NCBI RefSeq assembly: GCF_019029495.1
Contig: NZ_JAERQM010000004.1
Location: 1-64,000 of the forward strand
Reading direction: 5' to 3'
From: Falsiroseomonas oleicola
GTDB taxonomy: Bacteria > Pseudomonadota > Alphaproteobacteria > Acetobacterales > Acetobacteraceae
Length of the DNA stretch: 64,000 bases
Below, in pieces: positions 34,555 to 43,590 of the stretch. Made by a program: the position numbers and the translations under genes. The notes beneath the pieces are model-generated. The model did not search any database, was not told the DNA's origin, and saw nothing but the letters and a program-made list of their open reading frames with translations. Numbering within the stretch: the first letter of the stretch is position 1; the number at the start of each line of letters is the position of its first letter.

Positions 34555-35562
34555 TCAGCGCTTGATGAAGGCCAGGAGGTCCGGATTGATGACATCTGCC
34601 TGCGTGGTGCACATGCCGTGCGGGAAGCGCTCATACACCTTCAGCGTGCCGTGCTTCAGCAGACGGACGGCCAGGCACGCCGTGTTGTCGATCGGGACGA
34701 TCTGGTCATCGTCGCCGTGCATGACCAGCGTCGGCACATCGATGGCGCGGAGGTCGTCGGTAAAGTCGGTCTCCGAGAAGGCCTTGATACCGTCGTAATG
34801 GGCCTTCGCTCCGCCGGCCATGCCTTGGCGCCACCAATTGTCGACCACAGGCTGGATGGTCTCCACGCCAGGGCGATTGAAGCCAAAAAAGGGCCCGGCC
34901 GGGATATCGTGGAAGAATTTCGAACGATTGGCCGCGAGGCTCGCGCGAAAGCCGTCGAACACCGAAAGCGGCAGGCCGCCGGGGTTCGCCGCGTTCTGCA
35001 CCATGATCGGCGGTACCGCGCCGATGATGACCAGCTTGGCCACGCGGCCCTGCGGCTGGCCATGCCGCGCGACATAGCGTGTCGCCTCGCCGCCGCCCGT
35101 GGAGTGGCCGATATGGACGGCATTGCGCAGGTTCAGGTGTTGCACCACGGCGGCGGCATCGGCCGCGTAGTGATCCATGTCGTGGCCGTCGCTGACCTGG
35201 GAGGAACGGCCATGCCCGCGACGGTCATGCGCGATCACCCGGTAGCCTTGACCGAGGAAGTACAGCATCTGGGCATCCCAGTCATCCGACGACAGCGGCC
35301 AGCCATGGTGGAAGACGATGGGCTGCGCATCCTTCGGCCCCCAGTCCTTGAAGAAGATCTGGGCGCCATCAGTGGTGGCCACGGTGTTCATGCTCGTCAT
35401 CCTTTCGGTGGGGGAGGTGGTTGTGGTTGTCATGCCGGCAAGCGCGGCCGGCATGCGGGTGGGCAGCCCGACAAGCAGGCCCGCGCCGCCGGCGAGCAGC
35501 GCGCGCCTTTCGGGCCACAGGCCGAGGACCTTTGGCAGCGCCCATCCACGCGAAGGCGCCAT
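34555..35562 (-). CDS. Alpha/beta hydrolase, non-haem chloroperoxidase type, probably exported
   Basis: 335 residues from the ATG at 35562. Before the enzyme is a signal-like segment (ERRALLAGGAGLLVGLPTRM, twin-arginine flavour). Catalytic elements are the oxyanion HHGWPLSSDDW, the nucleophile GHSTGGGEATRY, the acid in VMHGDDDQIVP and His in ERFPHGMC. Cofactor-free haloperoxidase/esterase relatives are about 275 residues, matching the part from MNTVATTDGAQIFFKDWG. Other in-frame starts exist at 35628 (GTG), 35595 and 35592, and a cytosolic form could start near 35394. It stands alone next to gene debris. The substrate is unknown. Confidence 0.88.
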   Translation of the reverse strand: MAPSRGWALPKVLGLWPERRALLAGGAGLLVGLPTRMPAALAGMTTTTTSPTERMTSMNTVATTDGAQIFFKDWGPKDAQPIVFHHGWPLSSDDWDAQMLYFLGQGYRVIAHDRRGHGRSSQVSDGHDMDHYAADAAAVVQHLNLRNAVHIGHSTGGGEATRYVARHGQPQGRVAKLVIIGAVPPIMVQNAANPGGLPLSVFDGFRASLAANRSKFFHDIPAGPFFGFNRPGVETIQPVVDNWWRQGMAGGAKAHYDGIKAFSETDFTDDLRAIDVPTLVMHGDDDQIVPIDNTACLAVRLLKHGTLKVYERFPHGMCTTQADVINPDLLAFIKR

Positions 35563-35681
35563 TCGATGTGTTGAGACGGATCGGACGCGCATCATCTCCT
35601 CGACAGATGATGCGTTGAGTATGCCCACGCCGTTACGCGTCGGCTACAAGATCAGCGTTCTTGATTTCATCTGAAACACGC

Positions 35682-35697
35682 GCCGAACATGTCCGGC
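35682..35697. promoter_or_regulatory. Imperfect palindrome GCCGAACATGTCCGGC
   Basis: A 16-bp near-palindrome (one mismatched pair) between the hydrolase gene and the BKACE gene. It may be a regulatory site or chance; there is no second copy. Confidence 0.2.
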
Positions 35698-35779
35698 AAC
35701 TACCACCGCGGCGGCGTTCCAACGCATGCCGATTCGCATCGCGTGGAACACTGCCCTCCCCGAGGCGGAAGACCCTGCT

Positions 35780-36712
35780 TCAGTGCGCGGCGGATGCCAA
35801 TGCCGCGAGGCCGAGTTGCGCCCGTGCCTCGGCAGGTGTGGCGATCTCGATATTCAGCGCCTCCAGCACCGTGCGGATGCGCGTCACCTGCTCGGCATTG
35901 GACTTGAAGAGCACGCCGGGCCTGTCGAACAGGTTGTCCTCCTGCCCCACGCGCAGATGCGTGCCCATCAGCGCGCCATGGGCCGCCGTGCGGATGTTCA
36001 CCATGCCGGTGCCGTGGATGAACAGCTGCATCTGGTCGCCGAACAGCCGTTCCGCCGTGCGCTTCATGTGCAGCAGATGGTCGATGTCGGAAGGGATGCC
36101 GCCCAGGATGCCGGTCAGGAACTGCACGATGACCGGCCCCTTCAGCGGGTGCCGGTCGAGATGGTAGGCCAGGGTGTAGAGATGCCCGACATCGTAGCAT
36201 TCGAACTCGATGGCGATGCCGCGCTCATCCAGCAGCTCGATGGTGCGGGCGATCTTGGCGAAGTTGTTGTTGGTGACGACCTCGTAGCTCTTCGCGCCGA
36301 AGAAGCTCTCACGCTCCCAGGCATGCTTGTAGTCGACGATGCCCTGCTCCTCGGCCTTGCGGAAATTGCCGTAGTTCATCGAGCCGACGATGACCGTCGC
36401 GATTTCCGGCATGCAGGCCATCACGCCCCGCACCCGTTCCTCCGGCGTCGCACCCAGCGAGGCGGACATGTTGACGATGGCGTCGCATTGCGCGCGGATC
36501 GGGTCGATGGCGCCGGCCCAGATCTCTGGCTCGTTGGAAGGCTGCCCATCCTGCGGGTCGCGGGCATGCAGGTGCAGCACGGCAGCGCCGGCAGCGGCGG
36601 CGGCCACGGCCTGCTCGGCGATCTCGGCCGGGGTGATCGGCAGGTAGGGCGACATGGACGGGGTCATCGAGGCGCCCGTGACGGCGCAGGTGATGATGAT
36701 CTTCTTGGACAT
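35780..36712 (-). CDS. BKACE (DUF849) beta-keto acid cleavage enzyme 1
   Basis: 310 residues. This family condenses a beta-keto acid with acetyl-CoA to give acetoacetate and a new acyl-CoA. The metal site is visible as HLHARDP near residue 47 and the Glu of IEFECYDVGHLY near residue 170. Conserved blocks include KIIITCAVTGASMTPSMSPY, QFLTGILGGIPSDIDHLLHM and a C-terminal LFKSNAEQV. It is strikingly similar to the second copy at 40440-41363. It is transcribed away from the IclR gene, with a shared palindrome in the 148-base gap, so it is probably under that regulator. Confidence 0.94.
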   Translation of the reverse strand: MSKKIIITCAVTGASMTPSMSPYLPITPAEIAEQAVAAAAAGAAVLHLHARDPQDGQPSNEPEIWAGAIDPIRAQCDAIVNMSASLGATPEERVRGVMACMPEIATVIVGSMNYGNFRKAEEQGIVDYKHAWERESFFGAKSYEVVTNNNFAKIARTIELLDERGIAIEFECYDVGHLYTLAYHLDRHPLKGPVIVQFLTGILGGIPSDIDHLLHMKRTAERLFGDQMQLFIHGTGMVNIRTAAHGALMGTHLRVGQEDNLFDRPGVLFKSNAEQVTRIRTVLEALNIEIATPAEARAQLGLAALASAAH

Positions 36713-36749
36713 GGACGTTCTCCGGCACGCAGCCGCGCGTGCCAGGTAT

Positions 36750-36774
36750 TTTTAGATAACGACGTTACCTAAAA
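36750..36774. promoter_or_regulatory. IclR operator copy 1 (core TAACGACGTTA)
   Basis: A 25-bp dyad centred on A36762 with 11 of 12 base pairs matched. The inner core GATAACGACGTTACC (36755-36769) is flanked by TTTTA and TAAAA arms. It lies in the divergent gap between BKACE 1 and the IclR gene. The same 11-base core recurs at 37764-37774. Confidence 0.75.
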
Positions 36775-36860
36775 CAAGCCATCATCAAGCCCTGGCCGCG
36801 TTTCGCAGAGCGGCACGCGCCGCGTTATATGGCGTGGGTGGGATCCTGAACGGAGTGGGC

Positions 36861-37718
36861 ATGGCCAAGAAAGCGGAGGAATCGGGGGAGCTGGGCCTGA
36901 GCCTCGTCACGGTGCGCCGGACGCTGGCGGTGATCGAGATGCTGGCGGATTCCGACGCCGGCATGTCCCTGTCCGACATCGCGCGGCGCCTCGATGTGAA
37001 CAAGAACATCGCCCTGCGCATCCTGATGACACTGGAGGAAGAAAACTACCTATACCGCCACGTTGAGAGTAAATTCTACTTCGTCGGCTTCAAGGTCAGT
37101 AACCTCGGCCTGCGCGTGCTGTCGCGCAACCGCCTGCTGGGCCAATGCCAGCCGGTGCTGCGGCAACTGGCGGATGACTGCGGCGAGCTGGTGCTGTTCT
37201 CCGTCCTCGACCAGGGCGAGCCGCGCTGGGTGATGGCCGCGGTCGGCCGCCGCCAGCGGCTGCAGGTCGATCCCGTCACGCCCATGGCGCCCCATGCCAC
37301 GGCCACCGGCAAGGCCTGGCTCTCCACCCTGCCGGATGACCAGGTGGCGCGGATCGTCGATGGGCGGCTTGAGGCGCTGACGCCCTATACGGTGACGACG
37401 CTGGAGGCACTGCTGGCACAACTGGCGGAAATCCGCCGCTCCGGCCTCGCTTTGAGCAATCAGGAGAATGAGGCCGGGATCGCCGCCATCGCCACGCCCA
37501 TCTGGACCGCCGCCGACGCCGCGGAGGCCAAGGCCCGCCGCTGCGTCGGCTTCGTCAGCATCACCGCCCCCATCTCCCGCGCCACGCCGGAGGATTTCAA
37601 CCGCTTCGGCGGGCTGGTCCGCGACTGCGCGGCACGGCTCGGCGATGCCTGGCCGCTGCCCGAGGCCGAATCCTTCGCCCCCAGCCAGAGCCTGATGCCG
37701 CATGGCCTGATCGTCTGA
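36861..37718 (+). CDS. IclR-family regulator of the BKACE region
   Basis: 285 residues. Winged helix at about residues 15-75 (TVRRTLAVIEMLADSDAGMS, DIARRLDVNKNIALRILMTL), then an IclR effector domain with PVLRQLADDCGELVLFSVLD, TPMAPHATATGKAWLSTLPD and GIAAIATPIW. The ATG at 36861 is preceded by GGAG at good spacing; a GTG at 36834 would add nine residues. It sits between two copies of the same palindrome, one on each side of the gene, which marks it as the local regulator of BKACE 1 and of the six-gene operon downstream. Confidence 0.94.
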   Translation: MAKKAEESGELGLSLVTVRRTLAVIEMLADSDAGMSLSDIARRLDVNKNIALRILMTLEEENYLYRHVESKFYFVGFKVSNLGLRVLSRNRLLGQCQPVLRQLADDCGELVLFSVLDQGEPRWVMAAVGRRQRLQVDPVTPMAPHATATGKAWLSTLPDDQVARIVDGRLEALTPYTVTTLEALLAQLAEIRRSGLALSNQENEAGIAAIATPIWTAADAAEAKARRCVGFVSITAPISRATPEDFNRFGGLVRDCAARLGDAWPLPEAESFAPSQSLMPHGLIV

Positions 37719-37761
37719 GCGCCTTGATGAGCCGTTGACCCCGGCCTCCGCGACAGATTAG

Positions 37762-37776
37762 GGTAACGACGTTATC
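37762..37776. promoter_or_regulatory. IclR operator copy 2 (GGTAACGACGTTATC)
   Basis: Second copy of the GRTAACG-A-CGTTAYC dyad, identical to copy 1 over TAACGACGTTA. It lies 67 bases upstream of the first TctC gene of the six-gene operon. Confidence 0.75.
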
Positions 37777-37842
37777 CATAATCGGTGGCGAGCGCCGCCG
37801 GACGCCCGGCACGAAGACCGGGCGGCGCAAGGGGGACGGACC

Positions 37843-38811
37843 ATGAGGAATTGGGCGCGCACCACATTGGTGTTCGCGGTGCTGCTGGCTGCGCTGCACA
37901 GCCTGCCGGCCGCCGCACAGGCGAACTGGGACCCGCGGCGGTCGGTCCGCATCATCATCGGCTTCGGCGCCGGTGGCACCACGGACGTCATCGGCCGTGC
38001 CGTCGCCAAGGTGATCGAGAACCAGCGCGGCTGGACCGTCATCACAGAGAACAAGGGCGGCGCCGGCGGCACCATCGCCGCGACGGAGATCCGCAACATC
38101 CGGCCGGACGGCATGACCATCGGCCTGTTCTCCACCTCCGTCTTCGGGCTCGACCCCTATATCTCCGACCATCCGCGCTACATGCCGGATGACTTCGACT
38201 ATCTCGGCACCATCGGCTCCATCGAATATGCGCTGGTCGCCGGCCGGGCGAGCCCGATCACCGATATCGCCAGCATGGTCGCCACCGCGCGTTCGCGCGG
38301 CTTCATCACGCTGAGCGCGACGGGGCGCCTGCAGGAACTGGTGGCCGGTCGCATGGCGCGGCAGTTCGGCATCGAGATCGTCTCCGTGCAGACAAGGGGT
38401 TCGGCGGAATCGCTGCAACTCGTGCTCGGTGGCCATGCCGATGTGACGATCTCGGGCGGCGTGCATGTGCCGGCCGTTCTGTCGGGCGACATCCGCTCGA
38501 TCGGCGCGATCACCGACGAGCGCCACGGCTATGCGCCGGATGTCCGCACGCTGCGCGAACAGGGCGTGGACATCTCGCTGCGCAACTTCTTCATGTATGC
38601 CGGCCCGCGCAACCTGCCGCCGGAAATCCGGGCGACCTGGGAAGCCGCCATCGACCAGGCGGTGGCCTCGCCGGAAGTCGCCCGGGCCGCGCGGCAGGCC
38701 TACAGCACCCGCGGCAATCTGGGCGGCGTGGCATCGGCCGAGGAAATCCGCACGCAGTCGCTGCTCTGGCGCCGCTGGATCGCCGAGGCCGCACCCCAGG
38801 CGACACGGTGA
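37843..38811 (+). CDS. Bug/TctC receptor 1 of the BKACE operon (diverged)
   Basis: 322 residues with a Sec signal (LVFAVLLAALHSLPAAAQA). It has the family opening RSVRIIIGFGAGGTTDVIGRA and GWTVITENKGGAGGTIAATE, but the block normally ENRPGAGG reads ENKGGAGG, and later motifs diverge more than in the other five copies. First gene after IclR operator 2. The stop overlaps within 5 nt of the next receptor's start region. It binds a carboxylate in the periplasm; the membrane partners are not in the window. Confidence 0.88.
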   Translation: MRNWARTTLVFAVLLAALHSLPAAAQANWDPRRSVRIIIGFGAGGTTDVIGRAVAKVIENQRGWTVITENKGGAGGTIAATEIRNIRPDGMTIGLFSTSVFGLDPYISDHPRYMPDDFDYLGTIGSIEYALVAGRASPITDIASMVATARSRGFITLSATGRLQELVAGRMARQFGIEIVSVQTRGSAESLQLVLGGHADVTISGGVHVPAVLSGDIRSIGAITDERHGYAPDVRTLREQGVDISLRNFFMYAGPRNLPPEIRATWEAAIDQAVASPEVARAARQAYSTRGNLGGVASAEEIRTQSLLWRRWIAEAAPQATR

Positions 38812-38815
38812 TCCG

Positions 38816-39790
38816 ATGATGATGCGACGATCGCTGCTGGCCGGCGCGGCCCTGGCGGGTTGCGCGGCCATGGGCGCCCAGGCGCAGCCCGCCGCCTACC
38901 CGAACCGCCCGATCCGCTGGGTGGTGCCCTTCGGGGCCGGTGGCGGCGCCGATGTGATGGCCCGGCTGCTGGCCGAGGAGGCCGCGCCACGCTTGGGCCA
39001 GCCCATCGTGATCGAGAACCGGCCGGGCCAGGCCGGCGTCGTCGGCGCGGCGCATGTGGCGCAGTCGGCGCCGGATGGCCACAGCATCCTGATCGGCACG
39101 CCGGGCGTGCAGATGACCAACCCCTTCCTGTTCTCCCGCCTGCCCTACGACCCGGTCCACGGCTTCAGCCTGATCGTGCAGCTGGCGCAGGCCCCGAATG
39201 TGCTGGTGGTGCATCCTTCGCTGCCGGTGCGGGACGTCGCGGGGCTGATCGCCTATGCGAAGGCCAATCCGGACCGGCTGAGCTTCGCCAGCACCGGCCC
39301 CGGCTCCACCAGCCATCTGGGCATGGAGCTGTTCATGAGCCAGGCCGGGCTGCGCATGGAACATGTGCCCTATCGCAGTTCCGCCCAGGGGCTGATCGAC
39401 CTGGTCGCCGGCCGCGTGCAGGTGGCGAATGATGGCACCACGCTGATGATGCCGCCGGTGCTGGAAGGCCAGCTCCGGGTGCTCGGCATCTCCACCCTGC
39501 AACGCTCCGCGGACATGCCGGAGGTGCCGGCGATCGCGGAGACGCTGCCCGGCTTCGAATCCTCCTCCCTGCTCTATCTCGCCGGGCCGGCCGGCCTGCC
39601 GCCGGCGGTGCTGGCGCGGCTGAACGCGGTGTTCAACGAGGTGCTGCGCCTGCCGCGCATCCGCGAGCGCTTCCGCGCCATGGGAACCATTCCCGCGGGC
39701 GGCACGCCGGAAGCGCTGGCGGCGGCGATCGAGGAAGGACGCGCCAAGTGGCGGCAGGTCATCGAACGCGCCGGGGTGAGGCTGGATTGA
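38816..39790 (+). CDS. Bug/TctC receptor 2 of the BKACE operon
   Basis: 324 residues beginning with three consecutive ATG codons (38816, 38819, 38822), so the exact start is open by two residues. Signal RRSLLAGAALAGCAAMGAQA; family blocks YPNRPIRWVVPFGAGGGADV, GQPIVIENRPGQAGVVGA and HVPYRSSAQGLIDLVAGRVQ. It sits 4 nt after receptor 1. Two adjacent different receptors suggest two related ligands or a duplicated sensor function. Confidence 0.93.
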   Translation: MMMRRSLLAGAALAGCAAMGAQAQPAAYPNRPIRWVVPFGAGGGADVMARLLAEEAAPRLGQPIVIENRPGQAGVVGAAHVAQSAPDGHSILIGTPGVQMTNPFLFSRLPYDPVHGFSLIVQLAQAPNVLVVHPSLPVRDVAGLIAYAKANPDRLSFASTGPGSTSHLGMELFMSQAGLRMEHVPYRSSAQGLIDLVAGRVQVANDGTTLMMPPVLEGQLRVLGISTLQRSADMPEVPAIAETLPGFESSSLLYLAGPAGLPPAVLARLNAVFNEVLRLPRIRERFRAMGTIPAGGTPEALAAAIEEGRAKWRQVIERAGVRLD

Positions 39791-39803
39791 TGGTCCGCGA
39801 AAC

Positions 39804-40415
39804 ATGATGAGGCTGTTCTGGTCCTCCCGCTCCCCCTTCGCGCGGAAGGTGATGGTCGCGGCGCATGAGCTGGGCGTCGCGGAACGCATCGCGCTCGACC
39901 GCGTCGTCGTCTCCGCCACCGCCTGCCAGGCGCAGGTGATGGCGCATAACCCGCTCAGCCAGATTCCGACCCTGCTTTTGGCGGATGGCACGGCGCTCTT
40001 CGATTCCGCCGTCATCGTCGAATGGCTGGACCGCCATCACGGCCCGCATCGCCTGCTGCCGGAGGAGGTCGGGCCGCGCTTCGCGGTGCTGCGTCTGCAG
40101 GCGCTGGGCGACGGCATCATGGAGAATTCCGTCCGGCGGCTCGGCGAGAATCTGCGTGGCCCGCTCGCCTCCGCGCCCCATGCCGCCGCCCATGGCCTCA
40201 AGATCGCCGCCGCGCTGGATCGGCTGGAGCCTGAGGTGGCGGGGCTGGAGGCGGTGACCGCGGGCAGCATCGCCATCGGCTGCGCCCTGGCGCATCTCGA
40301 TTTCCGCCACGCCACGCTGGCATGGCGCGACGGGCGGCCCGCCCTGGCGGCCTGGCATGCCCGGTTTTCCGAACGTCCCGCGATGCGTGCCACCGCCTAT
40401 CGCGACGAACACTGA
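39804..40415 (+). CDS. Glutathione S-transferase family protein
   Basis: 203 residues with a thioredoxin-fold GST N-terminal domain (RLFWSSRSPFARKVMVAAHE, NPLSQIPTLLLADG, LFDSAVIVEWLD) and a helical C-terminal domain. SSRSPFARKV carries the Ser-type active-site position at the N-terminus. It lies between the receptors and BKACE 2 with 13- and 24-nt gaps. Operon GSTs may add glutathione to a reactive intermediate, isomerise, or dehalogenate; which applies here is unknown. Confidence 0.9.
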   Translation: MMRLFWSSRSPFARKVMVAAHELGVAERIALDRVVVSATACQAQVMAHNPLSQIPTLLLADGTALFDSAVIVEWLDRHHGPHRLLPEEVGPRFAVLRLQALGDGIMENSVRRLGENLRGPLASAPHAAAHGLKIAAALDRLEPEVAGLEAVTAGSIAIGCALAHLDFRHATLAWRDGRPALAAWHARFSERPAMRATAYRDEH

Positions 40416-40439
40416 GCCCGACTTCAGAAGGAACACGAC

Positions 40440-41363
40440 GTGGCCAAGCCGAAGAAGAACGTCATCATCACCTGCGCCGTCACCGGCGCGACGCTCACCC
40501 CCTCCATGTCGCCGCATCTGCCGGTGAAGGCGGAGGACATGATCACCCAATCCGTCGAGGCCGCGCAGGCCGGCGCCGCCATCCTGCATTTCCATGCGCG
40601 CGATCCGAAGGACGGCCGCCCGACCAACGACCCCGCCATCTGGCAGAGCTTCATCCCGCAGGTCCGCGCGCAATGCGACGCGGTGATCAACATGTCCTGC
40701 TCGATGGGCAACACCGCGGAGGATCGCGCCTCCGCCGCCATGGTGATGCGGCCGGAGATCGCCACGGTGATCGTGGGCTCGATGAATTACGGCCGCTTCA
40801 AGAAGGCGCAGGACCAGGGCACCACGGAATTCCAGCATGAATGGGAACGGGAATTCTACGGCCCCGCCTCGCACCACATCGTCACCCAGAACACCTTCGC
40901 CAAGATCGACCGCCTGATCGACATCTTCCTGGAGCAGGGATTCCTGATGGAGTTCGAGTGCTACGATGTCGGGCACCTCTATATCCTCGAACACCATCTG
41001 AAGACAAAGAAGCTGCCGCGGCCGATCATCGTGCAGTTCCTCACCGGCATCCTCGGCGGCATCCCCTCCGACATCGACCATCTGCTGCACATGAAGCGCA
41101 CGACGGAACGGCTGTTCGGGGAGGAGACGGTGATCTTCACGCATGGCACCGGCCCCGACAACATGCGGGCGGCGGCCTATGGCGCGCTGATGGGCACCAA
41201 TGTGCGCATCGGGCAGGAGGACAACGTCACGGAACGCCCGGGCCGGCTCTTCAAGTCGAATGCCGAGCAGGTGCATAAGATCCGCCGCATCCTGGAGGAG
41301 TTCGACATCGGCATCGCGACGCCGCAGGAGGCGCGCCAGCGCCTCGGCCTGCCGACGCCATAA
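40440..41363 (+). CDS. BKACE (DUF849) beta-keto acid cleavage enzyme 2
   Basis: 307 residues from a GTG at 40440 preceded by AGAAGGAA. Metal-site motif HFHARDP near residue 47 and FECYDVGHLY near 165. Blocks VIITCAVTGATLTPSMSPHL, MNYGRFKKAQDQG, VQFLTGILGGIPSDIDHLLH and RLFKSNAEQVHKIRRILEEF run parallel to BKACE 1. The two copies are clear paralogues, both under the IclR palindromes. In the operon it follows two receptors and a GST, and precedes a metallo-hydrolase. A second paralogue in one regulon suggests two beta-keto acids in series or two chain variants. Confidence 0.94.
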   Translation: MAKPKKNVIITCAVTGATLTPSMSPHLPVKAEDMITQSVEAAQAGAAILHFHARDPKDGRPTNDPAIWQSFIPQVRAQCDAVINMSCSMGNTAEDRASAAMVMRPEIATVIVGSMNYGRFKKAQDQGTTEFQHEWEREFYGPASHHIVTQNTFAKIDRLIDIFLEQGFLMEFECYDVGHLYILEHHLKTKKLPRPIIVQFLTGILGGIPSDIDHLLHMKRTTERLFGEETVIFTHGTGPDNMRAAAYGALMGTNVRIGQEDNVTERPGRLFKSNAEQVHKIRRILEEFDIGIATPQEARQRLGLPTP

Positions 41364-41377
41364 CGGGGACGGCGGCC

Positions 41378-42274
41378 ATGACCGGCGAGGCGATGCGACA
41401 GGTGGCAGGCGTGTACCATCGCCGCGTCGGCGATATCAGCGTCACCGCCCTGCATGACGGGCACCAGGACGTGGCGATGAGCACCGTGCTGGGGATTCCG
41501 GCGGAGGAGGCTGCGGCGATGCTGCGCGCCGCCTTCCGCCCGGTGCCACGGCGCACCGCGGTGAATGGCTTCCTGATCCGCAACGGCGATCGCATCGCGC
41601 TGGTCGATACCGGCTGCGGGCCGGCGAAGCCCACGGTGGGTTTCCTGGCCACGAACCTCGCCGCCGCCGGCGTGGCGCCGGCCCAGGTGGACACGGTGCT
41701 GATGACGCATCTGCACCCCGACCATGTCGGCGGCTTGTCGGACAGGCAGGGCAGGGCGCTGTTTCCCAGGGCCGTGCTGCATCTGCATGCCGATGAACAT
41801 GCCTATTGGCACGACGATGTCGCGATGATGCGCGTGGCGGATCCGGCGCGTCGCCAGATGTTCTTCGGCGACGCCCGCGCGCATCTCGCGCCCTATCGTG
41901 ACCGGACGCAGCTTTTCACCGGCGGCGAGGTCTTTCCCGGTGTCACGGCCGTGCCGCTGCCCGGCCACACGCCGGGCCATAGCGGATTCATGCTGGCCTC
42001 GGGCGGTGAGTCGCTGCTCATCTGGGGCGACATCGTGCATGTGCAGGAGCTGCAGGTGCCGCGGCCCGAGGTCACCATGATGGTCGATGTGGATCCCGCG
42101 CAGGCGCAGCAGACGCGCCGCCGGCTGTTCGACCGCCTGGCAGCCGATCGTCAGGCCTTCGCCGGGATGCATCTGCATTTTCCCGCGATGGCGCATCTGG
42201 CACGCGAGGGCGACGGATACCGGCTGGTGCCCGACGCCTGGTCACTCGATCTGCACGGCGACGCGCCGCGCTGA
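41378..42274 (+). CDS. MBL-fold metallo-hydrolase
   Basis: 298 residues. The metal motif THLHPDHVGG (His-x-His-x-Asp-His) is near residue 107. GHTPGHSGFML near 195 and GDIVHV near 215 supply further ligands. The layout is close to lactonase-type members of the family. The start ATG at 41378 is 14 nt after BKACE 2; MRQVAGVYH at 41393 is an alternative. In the operon it probably opens a lactone or hydrolyses a thioester. Confidence 0.92.
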   Translation: MTGEAMRQVAGVYHRRVGDISVTALHDGHQDVAMSTVLGIPAEEAAAMLRAAFRPVPRRTAVNGFLIRNGDRIALVDTGCGPAKPTVGFLATNLAAAGVAPAQVDTVLMTHLHPDHVGGLSDRQGRALFPRAVLHLHADEHAYWHDDVAMMRVADPARRQMFFGDARAHLAPYRDRTQLFTGGEVFPGVTAVPLPGHTPGHSGFMLASGGESLLIWGDIVHVQELQVPRPEVTMMVDVDPAQAQQTRRRLFDRLAADRQAFAGMHLHFPAMAHLAREGDGYRLVPDAWSLDLHGDAPR

Positions 42275-42294
42275 ATGCAAAGGGAGGAAACAAC

Positions 42295-43278
42295 ATGCTG
42301 AAACGGCGGAGTTTCACCGCATCCACGGCCGGACTCGCGGCGCTGCTCGCCGCACCGCGCGCATGGTCGCAGCCGGGCGGTTCCGACCAGACGGTGCGCA
42401 TCATCGTGCCATTTCCCGCGGGCGGCCCGGCGGACATCGTCGGCCGGCTGCTCGCGCGTGCCCTGGCCACGCAGCTCGGCCAGAATTTCGTCGTCGAGAA
42501 TCGTGCCGGCGCTGGCGGTGTGATCGGGGTGGAGGCGGTGGCGCGGGCGCGTCCGGATGGGACGGTGCTGGGCATCGGCAGCAGCGGCGCGCTTTCCGTG
42601 CTGCCGAACCTGATGCCGCAGATGCCCTACCAGGTCGAACGCGACATCCAGCCCATCTCGCTCGCCATCTCCGTGCCGCAGGTGCTGGCGGTGCATCCCG
42701 CGGTGCCGGCCAACAGCGTGGCGGAACTGGTGGCGCTGGCGCGACGCCGGCCTGGGGCGCTCGCCTTCGCCTCCTCCGGCAGCGGCAATTCGCTGCATCT
42801 GGCGGCGGAGCTGTTTCGCGCCCGTGCGGGGGGAATCGAGCTGCTGCATGTGCCCTATCGCGGCGCGGCGCCGGCGGTGACCGATCTTGTTGCCGGCCAG
42901 GTGCAGATGATGTTCGGCGACGTGCCGGTGATGCTGCCCCATGTGCGGTCCGGCAGCATCAGGGCATTGGCGGTCACCGCCGCCGAACGCTCCCCCGCCC
43001 TGCCCGATGTCCCGACCATGGCGGAGGCGGGCGTCAGCGGCGTGGAATCGGAGAGCTATTATGGGCTGATCGGCCCATCGGGCATGCCGGCGGACCGTAT
43101 CGCCGTGCTGCACCGCGCGGTGCGGGACGCCTTGCAGGACCCCGCGACGCGCCAACCCCTGCTGCTGCAGGGCGGCCGCCTCATCGGCAACTCGCCCGAG
43201 GAGTTCGCCGCGCATATCCGGCGGGAGGCCACGAAATGGGCCGAGGTGATCCGCATTTCCGGCGCGAAGCTGGAGTGA
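42295..43278 (+). CDS. Bug/TctC receptor 3 of the BKACE operon
   Basis: 327 residues; signal RRSFTASTAGLAALLAAPRA, then VRIIVPFPAGGPADIVGR, GQNFVVENRAGAGGVIGVE and HVPYRGAAPAVTDLVAGQVQ. A strong ribosome site (agggaggaaac) precedes the ATG. It ends the six-gene operon. With the copies at 37843 and 38816 it gives three receptors for one enzyme set. Confidence 0.93.
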   Translation: MLKRRSFTASTAGLAALLAAPRAWSQPGGSDQTVRIIVPFPAGGPADIVGRLLARALATQLGQNFVVENRAGAGGVIGVEAVARARPDGTVLGIGSSGALSVLPNLMPQMPYQVERDIQPISLAISVPQVLAVHPAVPANSVAELVALARRRPGALAFASSGSGNSLHLAAELFRARAGGIELLHVPYRGAAPAVTDLVAGQVQMMFGDVPVMLPHVRSGSIRALAVTAAERSPALPDVPTMAEAGVSGVESESYYGLIGPSGMPADRIAVLHRAVRDALQDPATRQPLLLQGGRLIGNSPEEFAAHIRREATKWAEVIRISGAKLE

Positions 43279-43508
43279 TGTCGCCATTGCCGGCGGAGGG
43301 TGAGCGCCCGGCGAAGGACCGGGCGCTGGCGGTGCTGTCCACCATGGTCGGCGCGCTGGCGCTTTCGCGGGCGGTGGCCGCCCCCGATCTGCCCGACCGC
43401 ATCCTGGCCGCCGCCCCGGATAGCCTCACCCGGGAGGGGCAGTGCGACGACCCCGGCCTGCCTGCCAGGCCTGCTTTCGCCGATAGGACTGTTGCCCCAG
43501 GCGGTTGA
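43278..43508 (+). pseudogene. C-terminal scrap of a TetR-type regulator
   Basis: Reads RPAKDRALAVLSTMVGALAL, SRAVAAPDLPDRILAAAPDS and a stop at 43508. This resembles the last helices of TetR regulators (..LVGALVLARAVDDPALSDEIL..). There is no helix-turn-helix upstream; instead the sequence abuts the TctC stop. It is probably a leftover from an insertion or deletion. Confidence 0.5.
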
Positions 43509-43590
43509 AGCGGCGAAGTTGCACAGCAGGACGACCGGCGGCGGTGGTCTGGCGCGGGTGCTGCGGCACGCAACGGAACGGGTAACGCGG

